Shown one piece after another: positions 35,482-44,264 of a stretch of 64,000 nucleotides of DNA; the first letter of the stretch is position 1, and every line of letters begins with the position of its first letter. The notes below the pieces were generated by a model. That model searched no databases. It was not told where the DNA came from and saw only the letters and a program-made list of their open reading frames with translations. The stretch is from contig NZ_BACI01000014.1 in NCBI RefSeq assembly GCF_000225505.1, positions 1 to 64,000 of the forward strand, given 5' to 3'. The position numbers were made by a program, and so were the translations under genes. This DNA comes from Gordonia alkanivorans NBRC 16433. GTDB taxonomy: Bacteria; Actinomycetota; Actinomycetes; Mycobacteriales; Mycobacteriaceae.

Positions 35482-36570
35482 TCAGAGTTCGCCGAACAGG
35501 GACTCGCCCCCGACGTCGCGGGGGCGGGCGCCGAACGAGGCGTTCATCGCGCCGGCGGGCGGCGTCAGGCCGAGGTGATGCCACGCCGCCGCGGTGGCGA
35601 CTCGGCCACGTGGGGTGCGGGCGATCATCCCGGCCCGGACCAGGAACGGCTCGCAGACCTCTTCGACGGTCGCGGGCTCCTCGCCGACCGCCACGGCCAG
35701 CGTCGACACCCCCACCGGTCCCCCGCCGAACGCCCGGATCAGGGCGTCGAGGACGGCGCGGTCGAGTCGGTCGAAACCGAGTTCGTCGACGTCGTAGACC
35801 TTGAGGGCGGCGCGGGCGACGTCGACGGTGATCGAGCCGTCGCCGCGGACCTCGGCGTAGTCGCGGACGCGTCGGAGCAGGCGGTTGGCGATTCGGGGCG
35901 TGCCGCGTGACCGGCGCGCGATCTCCTCGGAGGCGTCGGGCCGCAGCTCCATGCCGAGGATGCCCGCGGACCGGTTGAGCACCCGGACGAGTTCGGCGGG
36001 GTCGTAGAACTCCATGTGCGCGGTGAACCCGAAGCGGTCGCGCAGCGGGCCGGTCAGCGAGCCGGAACGGGTGGTGGCGCCGACCAGGGTGAACGGGGCG
36101 ACGTCGAGTGGGATCGAGGTGGCACCCGGGCCCTTGCCGACCACGACGTCGACGCGGAAGTCCTCCATCGCGAGATACAGCATCTCCTCGGCGGGCCGGG
36201 CGATGCGGTGGATCTCGTCGATGAACAGCACGTCGCCCTCGACGAGGTTCGACAGCATGGCGGCGAGGTCCCCGGCGCGTTCGAGTGCCGGACCCGATGT
36301 CACCCGGATCGCCGCACCCATCTCGGACGCGATGATCATGGCGAGCGAGGTCTTGCCGAGTCCCGGAGGACCGGACAGCAGGATGTGGTCGGGGGTCCCG
36401 CCGCGGCCCTTGGCCCCGTGGAGGACGAGTTCGAGCTGCTCGCAGACGCGCGGCTGACCGATGAAATCGGCCAGCGACCGCGGACGCAGGCCTGCGTCGA
36501 GATCGCCGTCGGACCGGACCGGTGTCGCGTTGACCTCGCGATCCTCGAGGTCGTCGGGATCGCCGGTCAT
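35482..36570 (-). CDS. ruvB: Holliday junction branch-migration ATPase
   Basis: 362-aa AAA+ motor that drives branch migration with RuvA. Walker [10 protein letters not shown] is at residues 67-75, Walker B with DEIH follows VEGDVLFI, sensor 1 is GATTRSG and the arginine finger lies in RDRFGF. A C-terminal winged helix begins near TLAVAVGEE. The ATG at 36570 overlaps the ruvA stop by one base (TGATG). Confidence 0.96.
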   Translation of the reverse strand: MTGDPDDLEDREVNATPVRSDGDLDAGLRPRSLADFIGQPRVCEQLELVLHGAKGRGGTPDHILLSGPPGLGKTSLAMIIASEMGAAIRVTSGPALERAGDLAAMLSNLVEGDVLFIDEIHRIARPAEEMLYLAMEDFRVDVVVGKGPGATSIPLDVAPFTLVGATTRSGSLTGPLRDRFGFTAHMEFYDPAELVRVLNRSAGILGMELRPDASEEIARRSRGTPRIANRLLRRVRDYAEVRGDGSITVDVARAALKVYDVDELGFDRLDRAVLDALIRAFGGGPVGVSTLAVAVGEEPATVEEVCEPFLVRAGMIARTPRGRVATAAAWHHLGLTPPAGAMNASFGARPRDVGGESLFGEL

Positions 36571-37163
36571 CACGAAGCCTTGCCCAGCATCGCCAGCGAC
36601 CGGCGGAGCACGGTCGACGCATCGGCGTCGGGGTTCTCGGCGAGGACCGCGGTGACCGCCTTCTCTGCGGGGGCAGCGGTGAAGCCGAGTCCGACGAGCG
36701 CCTCGGCCACCTGATCGCGGATTCCGACTGCGGGAACGCTGCCGGTGGCCGTGTCGGCCGTCGGACGGTCCACCTTGTCGCGCAGTTCGACGCAGAGTCT
36801 TTCGGCGACCCGCTTGCCGATGCCGGGCACCGACGTCAGTGCCTTGGTGTCGGAGTCGGCCAGCGCACGACGCAACGCGTCGGGTTCGAGGACCGCGAGG
36901 GTCGCCATCGCCAGCCGCGGACCGACGCCGGTGACCGTCTGCAGCAGCGCGAACAGCGCGCGGGCGTCGGGTTCGGTGAACCCGTACAGCGTCATCGAGT
37001 CCTCGCGGACGATCATCGAGGTCAACAGCGTGGCCTCGTCGCCGCGGCGAAGACGGGACAACGTGACCGGGGTCGCCAGAACCCGGTAACCGACTCCCGC
37101 ACAGTCGATCACGGCGTGATCGAGGGCGATCTCGAGAACCGGACCGCGGACTGACGCGATCAT
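36570..37163 (-). CDS. ruvA: Holliday junction branch-migration protein RuvA
   Basis: 197 aa. N-terminal OB domain ([12 protein letters not shown]...GVGYRV), two helix-hairpin-helix motifs in the middle ([12 protein letters not shown] and [13 protein letters not shown]), and a C-terminal domain III that contacts RuvB (EALVGLGF). Its ATG overlaps the ruvC stop as ATGA. Confidence 0.95.
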   Translation of the reverse strand: MIASVRGPVLEIALDHAVIDCAGVGYRVLATPVTLSRLRRGDEATLLTSMIVREDSMTLYGFTEPDARALFALLQTVTGVGPRLAMATLAVLEPDALRRALADSDTKALTSVPGIGKRVAERLCVELRDKVDRPTADTATGSVPAVGIRDQVAEALVGLGFTAAPAEKAVTAVLAENPDADASTVLRRSLAMLGKAS

Positions 37164-37729
37164 GCGCGACTCCCCTCTCGTGCCTGGGCGAGCCGCTGGC
37201 GATGCTTCGCGGCGGCCGCATCGGCCTGTTTCTGCGCGGCTGCCATCCGCTCCATCATGGGTCCGCGCCAGCAGTGACAGATCGCGAGCGCGAGAGCGTC
37301 CGCGGCGTCGGCCGGCTTCGGCTTGGTCTGCATGCCGAGAATCCGCGTCACCATCGCGGTCACCTGGGCCTTGTCCGCCCGACCGCTGCCGGTGACGGCG
37401 GCCTTGACCTCCGACGGCGTGTGGAACCGGACGGGCACGTCACGCTGACTCGCCGCAAGCGCGATCACGCCGCCGGCCTGGGCTGTGCCCATCGCGGTCG
37501 AGACCTGGTTCTGCGCGAACACACGCTCGATGGCCACCACATCGGGCTGGTGGACGTCGAGCCAGTGGCACGCCGAGGTATAGATCGCGAGCAGCCGCTC
37601 GGCCAGATCCATGTCGCTCGGCGTGCGCACCACGTCCACGTCGAGTGCGGTCACCGACCTTCCGCGACCCGACTCCACCAGCGCTATGCCGCACCGCGTG
37701 AGACCCGGATCGACGCCCATGACGCGCAC
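37160..37729 (-). CDS. ruvC: Holliday junction resolvase RuvC
   Basis: 189-aa endonuclease that resolves Holliday junctions. The first catalytic aspartate is D7 in [19 protein letters not shown] holds the glutamate; the last pair is in [12 protein letters not shown]. The GTG at 37729 is preferred: GGGAGG lies about 6 bases upstream and mycobacterial homologues start MRVMGVDPG. An ATG at 37747 would add six residues. It leads the ruvC-ruvA-ruvB coupled operon. Confidence 0.94.
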   Translation of the reverse strand: MRVMGVDPGLTRCGIALVESGRGRSVTALDVDVVRTPSDMDLAERLLAIYTSACHWLDVHQPDVVAIERVFAQNQVSTAMGTAQAGGVIALAASQRDVPVRFHTPSEVKAAVTGSGRADKAQVTAMVTRILGMQTKPKPADAADALALAICHCWRGPMMERMAAAQKQADAAAAKHRQRLAQAREGSRA

Positions 37730-37837
37730 TCGTACCCTCCCAGGCATCCGAACGATGTTACGAACAACTGTTCGAGATCCTATCGGGGAGAGCGGACAAC
37801 TCCGATGATCAACACGCCCCCGCGAGGGCGGCGAGCC

Positions 37838-38593
37838 TCAGTCGTTCTCGAGCTCGGCAAGGACCTCGTCGCTGATGTCGACGTTGCTGTAGACGTTCTG
37901 CACGTCGTCGGAGTCCTCGAGCGCGTCGATCAGCTTGAAGACCTTGCGCGCACCGTCGGCGTCGAGGGCGACCTCCACCGATGCGCGGAAGCTGGCCTCG
38001 GCGGAGTCGTAGTCGATGCCGGCTTCCTGCAGGGCGCTGCGCACCGCGATCAGATCGGTCGGTTCGCTGACGATCTCGAAGGTGTCGCCGAGGTCGGTGA
38101 CCTCTTCGGCACCGGCGTCGAGCACGGCCATCAGGACGTCGTCCTCGGACTGGCCGTTCTTCTCGAGGGTGACGACGCCCTTGCGGGTGAACAGGTACGA
38201 CACCGAACCCGGGTCGGCCATGTTGCCGCCGTTGCGGGTCATCGCCGTGCGGACCTCGCCGGCCGCACGGTTCCGGTTGTCGGTGAGGCACTCGATCAGG
38301 ATCGCCACGCCGTTGGGGCCGTAGCCCTCGTACATGATGGTCTGCCAATCGGCGCCGCCCGCCTCTTCACCACCGCCGCGCTTGCGGGCGCGTTCGATGT
38401 TGTCGTTGGGCACCGACGACTTCTTCGCCTTCTGGATGGCGTCGAAGAGGGTGGGGTTGCCGGCCGGGTCACCACCGCCGGTTCGTGCCGCCACCTCGAT
38501 GTTCTTGATGAGCTTGGCGAACATCTTCCCGCGCTTGGCGTCGATGACCGCCTTCTTGTGCTTGGTGGTGGCCCATTTGGAATGGCCGCTCAT
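37838..38593 (-). CDS. YebC/PmpR family regulatory protein
   Basis: 251-aa protein with the family opening [24 protein letters not shown] and the middle segment [20 protein letters not shown]. Members were first described as transcription regulators; recent work links some to ribosome stalling at proline runs. The ATG at 38593 has GGAAAGGA upstream. It lies between pdxT and ruvC, as in mycobacteria (Rv2603c). Confidence 0.93.
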   Translation of the reverse strand: MSGHSKWATTKHKKAVIDAKRGKMFAKLIKNIEVAARTGGGDPAGNPTLFDAIQKAKKSSVPNDNIERARKRGGGEEAGGADWQTIMYEGYGPNGVAILIECLTDNRNRAAGEVRTAMTRNGGNMADPGSVSYLFTRKGVVTLEKNGQSEDDVLMAVLDAGAEEVTDLGDTFEIVSEPTDLIAVRSALQEAGIDYDSAEASFRASVEVALDADGARKVFKLIDALEDSDDVQNVYSNVDISDEVLAELEND

Positions 38594-38737
38594 GTCGTCG
38601 CATCCTTTCCCGGTGCCGGTGCGCAGCGGGTGGTCACCCGCGGAACGCATGCCGGGCCCGTGGCCCCGCATCCGACGATCCTCAAGCCTGCCGACTGCTG
38701 CCGCAGGCGCTTGCACTGTCGCTGGTTCGGCACGATC

Positions 38738-39358
38738 TTACCGACGCACCATCTGCACGAAGTATTCATGTACGCGTCGGTCGCCGGTGACCTCCGGATG
38801 GAACGACGTCGCGAGCACATTTCCCTGACGTACGGCGACGATCCGACCCTCGGCCGGCCCCTCCGGGACCCGGGCGAGGACCTCCACGTCGGGTGAGATC
38901 GATTCGACCCAGGGCGCCCGGATGAAGACCGCCCGCATCGGCTGCGCACCGGCTCGATCGGTGATGCCGACGAAGTCGAGATCGGTCTCGAAACTCTCCA
39001 CCTGACGGCCGAAGGCGTTGCGCCGCACCGTGATGTCGAGGGCGTCGAGGTGGCGCGCGTCGGGACGGGTGTCGAGGATCGTGGAGGCGAGCATGATCAT
39101 GCCCGCGCAGGAGCCGTAGGCGGGCAGCCCGTCCGAGAGTCGCTCGGCGAGCGGGTCGAAGAGATCGAAGATGCCCAGCAGCTTGCTCATCGTCGTCGAC
39201 TCCCCGCCGGGGATGACGATGCCGTCGATCTCGTCGAGCTCGGACCGCCTGCGGATGGGCAGTGCGTCGGCGCCGCTGGCCTCGAGGGCGTGGACGTGTT
39301 CGCGCACGTCACCCTGGAGTGCGAGAACCCCGATCCGCGGTCGCGATCCGGCGCTCAC
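38738..39358 (-). CDS. pdxT: pyridoxal 5'-phosphate synthase glutaminase subunit
   Basis: 206-aa class I glutaminase that feeds ammonia to PdxS. The [13 protein letters not shown] start, the PGGEST oxyanion region at 50-55, the nucleophile C84 in GSCAGM and the SFHPEVT His/Glu pair near the C-terminus are all present. Its GTG start overlaps the tesB stop (GTGA). Its partner pdxS lies about 4.9 kb upstream on the same strand rather than adjacent. Confidence 0.95.
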   Translation of the reverse strand: MSAGSRPRIGVLALQGDVREHVHALEASGADALPIRRRSELDEIDGIVIPGGESTTMSKLLGIFDLFDPLAERLSDGLPAYGSCAGMIMLASTILDTRPDARHLDALDITVRRNAFGRQVESFETDLDFVGITDRAGAQPMRAVFIRAPWVESISPDVEVLARVPEGPAEGRIVAVRQGNVLATSFHPEVTGDRRVHEYFVQMVRR

Positions 39359-40209
39359 CGATCGGTCCGGGCGTGCTGGTCCTCGGGCATCTGGCGTCCG
39401 GTGCGGGCGAGCCCCTCCTGCGTGACCGCCGCGACCATGCGTCCCTGCCGGTCGAAGATCCGGCCCTGCGTCAGGGCACGTCCGCCGTCCGCGGACGGCG
39501 ACGTCTGGTCATAGAGCAGCCAGTCGTCGGCGCGGAACGGGCGCATGAACCACATCGCGTGGTCGAGGGAGGCGACCTGCGGGTTGGACTCGGGGTGCGG
39601 CACGCGCGACGACCCGAGCAGGGTCATGTCGCTCATGTAGGCGAGCGTCCCCACGTGGAACACCGTGTCGTCGGGCAGCTGGTGCCGATACCGGAACCAG
39701 ACCCGTTGCTGCGCAGCGAGATACGGGGAGGTGACCATCTTCTCGGGCGGCACGATGCGGAGGTCGAAGTTTCGCCATTCCTTGAACACCGCACGCTCTT
39801 CCTCGCCCAGCTCGTCGAGGCGGTCGGTGAGTTCCTCGGGGTCCGGCACCGGCGGCATGCGGTCCTGGTGCTCGTAGCCCTGGTCGGTCCGGACGTGGAA
39901 CGACGCCGACATCGTGAAGATCGCCTCACCACGCTGGATCCCGGTGACCCGCCGGGTGACGAAGGACCGCCCGTCGCGGATCCGGTCGACGAGGAACACC
40001 GCCGGGATGTCGGGATCGCCGGGTCGCAGGAAGTATCCGTGCAGCGAGTGGACGTAATGGTCGGCGTCGACCGTTCGCGTCGCCGACATCAGCGCCTGAC
40101 CGGCGACCTGGCCGCCGAAGGTGCGCTGGAGGTGGCTGGGGAAAGCACCACCCCGGTAGATGTCGGTCTCGATCTGCTCGACCTGGAGTATGTCCTCGAT
40201 GGCTGCCAC
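39355..40209 (-). CDS. tesB: acyl-CoA thioesterase II
   Basis: 284-aa double hot-dog thioesterase that hydrolyses acyl-CoA. Recognised from [31 protein letters not shown] and the C-terminal [23 protein letters not shown] segment carrying the catalytic Asp/Thr/Gln region. The GTG at 40209 ([14 protein letters not shown]) fits the family. Coupled to pdxT through a GTGA overlap. Counterpart of tesB2 (Rv2605c). Confidence 0.93.
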   Translation of the reverse strand: MAAIEDILQVEQIETDIYRGGAFPSHLQRTFGGQVAGQALMSATRTVDADHYVHSLHGYFLRPGDPDIPAVFLVDRIRDGRSFVTRRVTGIQRGEAIFTMSASFHVRTDQGYEHQDRMPPVPDPEELTDRLDELGEEERAVFKEWRNFDLRIVPPEKMVTSPYLAAQQRVWFRYRHQLPDDTVFHVGTLAYMSDMTLLGSSRVPHPESNPQVASLDHAMWFMRPFRADDWLLYDQTSPSADGGRALTQGRIFDRQGRMVAAVTQEGLARTGRQMPEDQHARTDR

Positions 40210-40254
40210 GCCGACCAGTATCCCGCACCGGGCAACCCATCCCGATGTCAGCCT

Positions 40255-40734
40255 CTACAGCTCGTCGAGCGTCATGATCCCGTCCTGGATGGCGCGGGCC
40301 ACGAGCGAGGCCTTGGTGGGGGCCGGGCGACCGATCTCGGCGTACTTGGCGCGGATGCGGGTCAGGTGGGTGTTGACCGTGCCGAGGGAGATGTAGAGCT
40401 CCTGGGCGACGGCGGGCTTGGAGTCGACGAGCATCCAGGTCCGCAGCACCTCGACCTCGCGGGAGGTGAGATTGGGCTTGGCGCGACCGGTGGACGCCTG
40501 AACGGTCACCGCGGTTTCGGGCGCCGGCATCGGCGAGGCGACGCGGTGCAGGTGCGGGTGCCCGGCGCGGAGACCGAGGCCGGGCTGGTTCTGACGGGAG
40601 ACCTGCCCGGGGAGCGGCATCCGGCGGGCCGCGAGACGGGCCAGTGCCTCCTGGCGACGGGCCTGCGCCTCGGCGTCGCGTCGAGCGTTGATCTGGCGCA
40701 GGTGCTGGGGGGCCTGGTGGGCGATCGCAGTCAT
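40255..40734 (-). CDS. stand-alone LuxR-type HTH regulator
   Basis: 159-aa regulator whose only recognisable domain is a C-terminal GerE/LuxR helix-turn-helix at about 98-159 (NLTSREVEVLRTWMLVDSKP, then SLGTVNTHLTRIRAKY). The N-terminal half is basic and Arg/Ala-rich with no receiver domain, so it is not a classical response regulator. The ATG at 40734 has GAGGA about 7 bases upstream; an ATG at 40755 is a weaker option. A perfect TATAAT -10 and two near-identical 17-bp direct repeats lie upstream, suggesting it controls itself. It is followed, 45 bases on, by tesB. Confidence 0.88.
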   Translation of the reverse strand: MTAIAHQAPQHLRQINARRDAEAQARRQEALARLAARRMPLPGQVSRQNQPGLGLRAGHPHLHRVASPMPAPETAVTVQASTGRAKPNLTSREVEVLRTWMLVDSKPAVAQELYISLGTVNTHLTRIRAKYAEIGRPAPTKASLVARAIQDGIMTLDEL

Positions 40735-40801
40735 GTGTGCTTCCTCTTCACTCATCGAACCGGGTGGTCTGTGCCGGGTCTTCGCCGGCGATGAGTTGAA
40801 G

Positions 40802-40807
40802 ATTATA
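40802..40807 (-). promoter_or_regulatory. consensus -10 box of the LuxR-type regulator
   Basis: Minus-strand TATAAT, a perfect -10, 68 bases upstream of the ATG at 40734. At a spacing of 16-18 bases there is no -35 match; instead the first of two direct repeats covers that position. This layout fits a promoter that needs an activator. Confidence 0.55.
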
Positions 40808-40827
40808 GGCGTTTCGCGCCCCGGTCG

Positions 40828-40865
40828 ATGGGGAGAACTCCCCACCGCATGGGGAGAACTACCCA
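40828..40865. repeat. paired 17-bp direct repeat, probable operator
   Basis: ATGGGGAGAACTCCCCA at 40828-40844 and ATGGGGAGAACTACCCA at 40849-40865 differ at one base and are 21 bp apart (two helical turns, same face). Each contains GGGGAG-AA-CTCCCC-like symmetry, complete in the first copy. They overlap the -35 position and upstream region of the LuxR-type gene promoter, as expected for an activator or autoregulator site. Confidence 0.6.
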
Positions 40866-40894
40866 TGCCATAACCGCAGGTCAGAGGACCCCGG

Positions 40895-41665
40895 TCAGCC
40901 TGCGGCGTTCCGCGCGGCCTCCGCGTCGATCAGCGGGAGGTCCTCTCGGGTCACGATGCGCGAGGACACCGCGTACTCGACGAGCTTGGTGCGGCGGTTG
41001 CTCGCGAGTTTGCCGCCGCCGCCGCGCATCCCGCTGACGCCGAGCTGATCGAGCTTGTCGCAGACGTTGTCGAGCTTGCGGTTGAACTTGGTCAGCGGCC
41101 AGCCGAGGCGTCGGGCGGCCTGGGCCGAGGACGGGATCGACGAGGCGCCGGTCCCCTCGCGGCGCAGGATCTCCTCCGCCAGTACGACGATGAGCAGCTT
41201 CTGGCTCTCGGTCAGGGTCGGCACGCCCTGAGTGGTGTGGCCGCCGCTGAACTCCGGGCGGGTCACCGACTTCACCTGCGGCGCACGGGCGAACACACTC
41301 AGCTCGTAGGTGGTGGGGCCGGCGGTGAACACGATGGTGGTCTCGCCGAACACCAGCGGCATGCGGGCCCCCGGACCGAGGGTGGCCGAGAAGCCGACAT
41401 CACCGGCCGACACGCTCGCCGACAGGTGGGTGCCCAGGTTGGTGAGCCACCACAGCCCGTTCTCGTTGTGCACCACCAGGAATCGGCGGTGGAGATACGG
41501 GTTGTCGTCGATCGACAGATCGGCCTCACGGCCGATGAAGAAACGCCGGTCGGCGTCGAGCGCGGTTCGTTCACCGCAGTACTCGACGTAGGTCGCACCG
41601 TCGTCGAGCCCGGTGTCGGCGGCGTCCGAGGGGTCGTAGACCGAAGGATCGTGACCTGTGTTCAC
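40895..41665 (-). CDS. FHA-like domain regulator with C-terminal helical region
   Basis: 256-aa protein. Residues about 28-125 look like an FHA phosphothreonine-binding fold: FFIGREADLSIDDN, then NPYLHRRFLVV and a WWLTNLGTHLS strand pair, though the usual Ser-x-x-His is altered. The C-terminal half (LTESQKLLIVVLAEEIL, then AARRLGWPLTKFNRKLDNVCDKL) resembles a winged or helix-turn-helix DNA-binding region. The GTG at 41665 has GGAGGTGATC directly upstream. It starts 13 bases after the PP2C gene, so kinase/phosphatase control is likely. Exact targets unknown. Confidence 0.8.
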   Translation of the reverse strand: MNTGHDPSVYDPSDAADTGLDDGATYVEYCGERTALDADRRFFIGREADLSIDDNPYLHRRFLVVHNENGLWWLTNLGTHLSASVSAGDVGFSATLGPGARMPLVFGETTIVFTAGPTTYELSVFARAPQVKSVTRPEFSGGHTTQGVPTLTESQKLLIVVLAEEILRREGTGASSIPSSAQAARRLGWPLTKFNRKLDNVCDKLDQLGVSGMRGGGGKLASNRRTKLVEYAVSSRIVTREDLPLIDAEAARNAAG

Positions 41666-41678
41666 CAGATCACCTCCA

Positions 41679-42545
41679 TCAGTTGGGGTCTGAGACCGTC
41701 GCCTCGTCGGTGGACATTCCCTCGGCGGCGCCGTCGAGAGCAGGCATCGTCAGGGTCGGAACCGACTCGTGCACGGTCACCACGATGACGGTGACGTTGT
41801 CGTGGGCGCCGAGTGCGAGCGCCGCATCGACGAGACGTTCGGCCGCTTCGTCGGAGGTCGACGCGTTGGCGAGGATGTCGCCGATCTCCTCGTCGGGCAG
41901 CTCACCGGTGAGCCCGTCGGTACAGAGGAGCAGGACATCGCCCGGGAAGGCCGGGGTGTTGAAGAAATCCGGGACGGGATCGACCATCCCGGCACCGAGG
42001 GCACGGGTGATGACGTTGCGCCGCGGGTCGGTTCGCGCCTGCTCCGGCGTCAGGAAGCCCGCGTCGATGAATTCCTGGACCTGTGAGTGGTCTGTGGTCA
42101 GTTGCTGCAGCGAACCGTTCTGGTACCGGTAGGTGCGCGAGTCGCCGATGTTGAGGACCAGCCAGTGCGGGCTCTGTTCGTAGGTGACGAGCACGGCACC
42201 GGTGGCGGTGGTGCCCGCCCGGCGGTCGGTCTCGGTGTCGATCTCGCCGATGCGGCGCTGAGCCGCCACCAGCAGATCGTCGAGCTGGAGTTTGGTGGCG
42301 TTCAGTTCGCCGGCGCTGGTGGCCGCGGAAAGCGTGAGCAGTGCGGCCTCGCTGGCGAGTTCGCCGCTGTCGTGACCGCCCATGCCGTCGGCGATGAGAT
42401 ACATGCCCGGCAGTGCCAGTGCGGCATCCTCGTTGGTCTCGCGGACCCGGCCGACGTTGCACGCCGCCGACCACTCGAGCCGCAATTCACCCACGATGTG
42501 TGTGCCCGAGACCGAGGCATCCCGAACGATGGTCGCCGCATCCAT
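41679..42545 (-). CDS. PP2C-type serine/threonine protein phosphatase
   Basis: 288-aa Mg/Mn-dependent phosphatase. Metal ligands are in VRETNEDAAL (D40) and LIADGMGGHDSGELAS (D53), with LLLCTDGLTGELPDEEI and AHDNVTVIVV near the C-terminus. No membrane segment is seen, so it is cytoplasmic and unlike the membrane-bound PstP. It shares a transcript direction and short gap with the FHA-like regulator, which suggests a phospho-signalling pair. Confidence 0.93.
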   Translation of the reverse strand: MDAATIVRDASVSGTHIVGELRLEWSAACNVGRVRETNEDAALALPGMYLIADGMGGHDSGELASEAALLTLSAATSAGELNATKLQLDDLLVAAQRRIGEIDTETDRRAGTTATGAVLVTYEQSPHWLVLNIGDSRTYRYQNGSLQQLTTDHSQVQEFIDAGFLTPEQARTDPRRNVITRALGAGMVDPVPDFFNTPAFPGDVLLLCTDGLTGELPDEEIGDILANASTSDEAAERLVDAALALGAHDNVTVIVVTVHESVPTLTMPALDGAAEGMSTDEATVSDPN

Positions 42546-42561
42546 GATCAGCAGATCCTAC

Positions 42562-42635
42562 CGCCGGAACACCCCCGGCTCGCCACGCATGTCGACTGTT
42601 CGGTCTCCGGCGTGTTGAACGGGGGCGTTCCGGCG
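42562..42635 (-). terminator. 16-bp inverted repeat with wide loop, likely ancestral pdxS terminator
   Basis: Arms CGCCGGAACACCCCCG (42562-42577) and its near-complement at 42620-42635 match at 15 of 16 bases, the exception being a G-U pair. The 42-base loop lies between. It sits a few bases beyond the outer copy of the pdxS end and just upstream of the PP2C start, the place expected for the original pdxS terminator. Confidence 0.5.
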
Positions 42636-42644
42636 GTGGGGGTC

Positions 42645-42673
42645 ACCAGCCGCGCTCGGCCAGGCGGTGCGGC
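42645..42673. repeat. outer copy of 29-bp direct repeat (pdxS 3' end, attR-like)
   Basis: 29 bp identical to 44265-44293. Read on the minus strand it still encodes the pdxS ending PHRLAERGW, followed here by a TGA stop (42643-42645). It marks the chromosome-side border of the proposed island. Confidence 0.9.
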
Positions 42674-42858
42674 GTCCTGAACGTATCCGCTAACCGTCCG
42701 AGGCGTCAGCCCGGTAATCGGCAAGTAAATGGAGTAGATCGGCGAGCTGCTAGACACGTTTAGTTGAGGCGCGCGCACGTCTACCCCCTAAGTTGACGCT
42801 CGGTCGTGCGGCTCGCGTAGACACGAAGCCTCCCACGGAAGCAGTGGCCGCCTCTGGT
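42674..42858. other. non-coding left part of the island
   Basis: With the bases just before it, this makes a gene-free stretch of 313 bases from 42546. It holds no convincing gene. It carries the octamer TAGACACG twice (42751-42758 and 42818-42825) and a related inverted GTCTAC between them, which could be recombinase or regulator binding sites. Confidence 0.45.
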
Positions 42859-43785
42859 TTAGAGAAATCGCGGAAAAACGCGGGCGAATGAGTCAGTGGT
42901 CTGCACTGCCCACTCACGCAGCGCCGCGCGGATCTCGCCGTCGCGGAAGTCGCCGGCCCGCGTGATCTGGATCCGACTGGCGGCTTTCGTCGGCAACTCC
43001 TGCCAATCAAGAGCCACGCCGACGGCCTCCTCGATCTCGGGCTTGTGATGCTCGAGATCGTAGTAGGTGTCCTTGGCGTTCACATAGAACTCGACCCCAA
43101 CGTACGACTTCTGCGAGTTCACCGTAATCAAGATCTGCCCCTTGCCCGAGCCGACACGGACCTCGTACCAGTGCTGAGGCTGGGGCCGCGCCCAGCTCTT
43201 CACGTGCGGGGCACTCTCGTTGCCAAGCTCGCGGACCTCCTCGAAGAATGCTTGTTGCTGCAGCTTGAGGTCACTCACGGAACCCGACGCAGTACTCTGC
43301 TTCACCGCCTTGAGCCAGTCATTGGGCTTGGCAATGATGTTGAATCGCGGAGCGGCAGCAGAACTCCCAATCCGCCACGCCTCGATCTGGATCAGGAAGA
43401 GGTGGATCATGTCATCAGTGTGCTCGTTGAGCCAGTTGACGGCGTTCTCGTGTTCCTCCCGGGCGTCCTTGACGATCCAGACGAGCACCTCGGCCTGCTT
43501 CCCAGCACCGTAGGTGAGAATCTTCCCCAGGTGGTCGTGGTCGGTCTGCTCGAGCTGATTCTCGATGACGACGACGCGGTCCTCGGAGTCCACCGCAAGG
43601 ATGTCGGCCTTGTACGAGCCGACATTCACCTCGGTGTCTGTCACCGTCAGCGAGCCGCCGCCGAGGATCACCTCGGCAAGCTGATCAATGTTCTCCGGCA
43701 GCGCAAGCCACTGCGTGAAGTCAGACGCTTCATGTCTCCAGACCTCACGTAGGGGCACCTGCTCGAGTCGGCCGAGAACAGTCAT
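42859..43785 (-). CDS. DUF4268 protein with PD-(D/E)XK nuclease-like domain
   Basis: 308-aa protein, the sole clear cargo of the pdxS-end island. Residues about 25-105 look like a PD-(D/E)XK nuclease core: VGSYKADILAVD supplies D61, and VVVIENQLEQTDHDHLGKI supplies E75-N76-Q77, an ExQ form of the ExK pair. Residues about 170-305 match the DUF4268 region, with WYEVRVGSGKGQILITV and the closing RDGEIRAALREW. The start ATG at 43785 has GGAAGGA about 12 bases upstream. Related proteins occur as orphan genes in variable regions. A nuclease role, perhaps in defence, is inference. Confidence 0.8.
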   Translation of the reverse strand: MTVLGRLEQVPLREVWRHEASDFTQWLALPENIDQLAEVILGGGSLTVTDTEVNVGSYKADILAVDSEDRVVVIENQLEQTDHDHLGKILTYGAGKQAEVLVWIVKDAREEHENAVNWLNEHTDDMIHLFLIQIEAWRIGSSAAAPRFNIIAKPNDWLKAVKQSTASGSVSDLKLQQQAFFEEVRELGNESAPHVKSWARPQPQHWYEVRVGSGKGQILITVNSQKSYVGVEFYVNAKDTYYDLEHHKPEIEEAVGVALDWQELPTKAASRIQITRAGDFRDGEIRAALREWAVQTTDSFARVFPRFL

Positions 43786-44264
43786 GCGTCACTTTGTCCT
43801 TCCGCGTCGGGCGACTCTTGACGCTCCCATGCATGATCGCGCCGCTCCCGGTGTCGGCGGCGACCTTTACGTCGCCTGTCTACCCGGAGGGACATCGACG
43901 CCACATCACAGCCTGATTGCGCCAAGGCAAATCCTATCGGCGAGCGGCCCGCGCACGCGGCAAACCACGAAAGAACAACTTTGCGTCAGGCGAAATCGGA
44001 TGTGGGGTAGCGTTCTCCAATGAGAAGGCGCGACCGTCGACCCGGGCAAGAGCTAGAACGGATTCATGTCGTCCGACGACTCGACTGTCACACTGCCAAC
44101 CATGCGCGAGGGCTGAGGTCGACGCTGGCATCCGGCGGGCGCCTCACTATGCCGTGAGCCGTCAGGTTTTCGACAACGGCTTCTAACTAAGATCACGGCC
44201 ATGGGGCGCCCGCCTAGGTGGTCACTCCGCAAACTTTCACGGCGTGACCGCGAATGCCTTGTTT
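43786..44264. other. gene-free right part of the island
   Basis: About 480 bases between the DUF4268 gene and the inner pdxS repeat. Short open frames exist on both strands (for example 43917-44186 plus and 43934-44131 minus) but none has a ribosome site, codon pattern or recognisable motif. A small hairpin, GGCGAC and its complement, is at 43859-43876. The stretch has AT-rich patches unlike the surrounding genes and probably contains the promoter of the DUF4268 gene. Confidence 0.55.

Noticed and set aside
43917..44186. Small plus-strand open frame in the island (and 43934-44131 on minus) as a possible excisionase or antitoxin
   Set aside because: No recognisable helix-turn-helix or antitoxin pattern, no ribosome site and poor codon usage.
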